The position numbers and the translations under genes are program-made. From Actinomycetes bacterium (GTDB taxonomy: Bacteria; Actinomycetota; Acidimicrobiia; Acidimicrobiales; Acidimicrobiaceae), in assembly GCA_021792075.1 (NCBI GenBank), contig JAJYVK010000083.1, forward strand, positions 1 through 6,864: DNA of 6,864 nucleotides. Direction: 5' to 3'. The notes below the pieces were generated by a model. The model worked only from the letters and a program-made list of their open reading frames with translations. It was not told the origin of the DNA and did no database searches. Below are positions 5,735 through 6,864 of the stretch, in pieces (position 1 is the stretch's first letter; each line of letters opens with the position of its first letter).

Positions 5735-6864
5735 GTGCGCGACTGGGCCATCATGTATTTTGGTGAAAAAGGGAGCGGGCCGCGCCTCGGAGTCAAGGAC
5801 TTGATTGACATAGAGGGAGCCAAGACGTCGGCCGGCTCGCGACTGGTGCTTTCGACTGCACAGGTTGCCAAAAAGGATGCTTTGCTTCTTGAGGGTGCGA
5901 GGCGGCAGGGAGCGCAGATAGTTGCCAAGACCAACCTCAACGAGCTCGCCTTCGGGTCAACTGGTATCAATCCGTGGTTTGGCACCCCGCTCAATCCACT
6001 GAATCCAGAGCTGGTTCCAGGCGGCTCGAGTTCGGGTTCCGCCGTGGGGGTAGCAACCGATGAGCTGGACTTGAGCTTTGGTTCCGATACCGGGGGTTCG
6101 ATTAGGATTCCCAGCGCCTGTTGCGGAGTGTTCGGACTGAAGACCACCCAGGGGCGGGTGCCTCTGGATGGTGTTTGGCCGCTTTCACAATCACTCGATA
6201 CCGTCGGGCCAATGGCGGCTGACTCCAAGAGGCTCGAGGAGGCTATGGCGCTTCTTGAACCTGGTTTTTCGGCCCGGAAGCCCGATCGCCCCGGAATTGC
6301 GTTGATTGAGGGGTCTGGAGATTCCGAGATACTGACCGCCATACTTGGAGTACTGGGCCTGACCGAGTTCGAAATCGACTCGGTCGCGGATCCTGGTTTG
6401 GTGCAAGCTAGGGAAGCGGGAATTCGCATCATGTTCAAGGAGGCGCTCGAGAATAACCGCGCGCTCCTAATCGAGGCACACCGCTTGGATCCTGCGATCG
6501 TGGAAAGGTTCGCGCAGGCACGGAGCTTCACAGAAAGTGACCTTGCCTGGGCGGTTGGTGTGAGGTCAGAGTTTCGGTCAAGGCTCGATGAGCTTCTCAG
6601 CAGCTCTCGCTTCCTCGCCCTCCCCACGTTGAAGGTTGCAGTGCCGTCGCTTGGCGCGGGGCGGTTCGCGCCTCTGAATGCGAACACAATGCCGTTCAAT
6701 TTGGCAGGTCTACCAGCCATCGCGATTCCGGTGGCGCTTAGTGTAAATCTGAAGCGATACTTGAACCTTGGTGATGGCTTTGCTCCAATGGGTCTCCGCG
6801 CCGGTGGTGCGCAACCGATGCCTCTCTCGATCCAAATTGTTGGGAGGGAAGACAGCGAAGACGA
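5735..6864 (+). CDS. Amidase-signature family hydrolase, 3' end cut by window
   Basis: 376 codons are present; the stop lies beyond the right edge. The Ser-cisSer-Lys triad of amidase-signature enzymes is complete: Lys21 in GVKDLID (19-25), cis-Ser98 in PGGSSSGSA (95-103), and nucleophile Ser122 in SDTGGSIRIPSACCGVFG (117-134). SLDTVGPMA (153-161) and the C-terminal PFNLAGLPAIAIPV (320-333) and SIQIVGRE (365-372) are also typical, so only a short tail is probably missing. Lys21 lies much nearer the N-terminus than in GatA (Lys79 in Staphylococcus aureus), and the region after residue 165 is compact, so this is a small stand-alone amidase rather than the Glu-tRNA amidotransferase subunit. It resembles compact forms such as plant AMI1 in size. 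No signal peptide is seen, so it is probably cytoplasmic. The substrate cannot be named. Start GTG; 15-bp gap to the preceding hydrolase implies one transcript. Confidence 0.92.
   Translation, partial: MRDWAIMYFGEKGSGPRLGVKDLIDIEGAKTSAGSRLVLSTAQVAKKDALLLEGARRQGAQIVAKTNLNELAFGSTGINPWFGTPLNPLNPELVPGGSSSGSAVGVATDELDLSFGSDTGGSIRIPSACCGVFGLKTTQGRVPLDGVWPLSQSLDTVGPMAADSKRLEEAMALLEPGFSARKPDRPGIALIEGSGDSEILTAILGVLGLTEFEIDSVADPGLVQAREAGIRIMFKEALENNRALLIEAHRLDPAIVERFAQARSFTESDLAWAVGVRSEFRSRLDELLSSSRFLALPTLKVAVPSLGAGRFAPLNANTMPFNLAGLPAIAIPVALSVNLKRYLNLGDGFAPMGLRAGGAQPMPLSIQIVGREDSED

Noticed and set aside
5641..6720. A 359-codon open frame on the minus strand opposite the amidase gene.
   Set aside because: It is antisense to a gene with a complete amidase-signature triad and shows no recognisable domain. 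Its composition (Ser/Pro/Ala/Arg-rich) is what a shadow frame gives.
5735..6864. GatA, the Glu-tRNA(Gln) amidotransferase subunit.
   Set aside because: The N-terminus is far too short, the middle region is compact, and no gatB or gatC lies in the visible neighbourhood.
1..6864. CRISPR array, insertion sequence, tRNA, prophage or defence system.
   Set aside because: No regularly spaced repeats, terminal inverted repeats, transposase or integrase sequence, or tRNA-like structure was seen; almost all of the window is filled by seven housekeeping-type or accessory metabolic genes.

Overview
The window looks like ordinary chromosome from a proteasome-bearing actinobacterium. The strongest marker is a clear bacterial proteasome activator (Bpa/PafE), a family restricted to actinobacteria. 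An N-terminal-GNAT protein acetyltransferase of actinobacterial layout and a mycobacterial-type (Glu) ribose-5-phosphate isomerase B agree with this. The middling GC by eye, the Thr/Pro linker of the anchored hydrolase and frequent TTG starts suggest a lineage such as Acidimicrobiia rather than a high-GC Streptomyces or Mycobacterium; that placement is an inference.

Layout. Two divergent transcription units leave a 107-bp spacer (2235-2341). Leftward (minus strand): an Rrf2-family regulator (2234-1758), then a GNAT/NDP-forming acyl-CoA synthetase-like protein (1780 to beyond base 1) whose start lies inside the end of the regulator gene. Rightward (plus strand): five closely packed genes. These are an alkaline-phosphatase-superfamily phosphodiesterase (2342-3568), bpa (3620-4114), rpiB (4148-4603), a membrane-anchored alpha/beta hydrolase (4604-5719) and an amidase-signature enzyme (5735 to beyond the right edge). 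Gaps are 51, 33, 0 and 15 bp and I see no terminator between them, so they are probably one operon.

How they may work together. The leftward pair joins a putative redox or metabolite-sensing repressor to a lysine acetyltransferase that probably adjusts acyl-CoA metabolism. The rightward group has no single obvious pathway: protein turnover (Bpa), pentose phosphate interconversion (RpiB) and three hydrolases of unknown substrate.

I see no mobile element, CRISPR array, RNA gene or defence system. All seven genes are intact within the window apart from the two cut by its edges. The points most worth a second look are the acetyltransferase's altered catalytic-histidine region, the Rrf2 protein's reduced ligand set, and the operon around bpa with its GTYL C-terminus.
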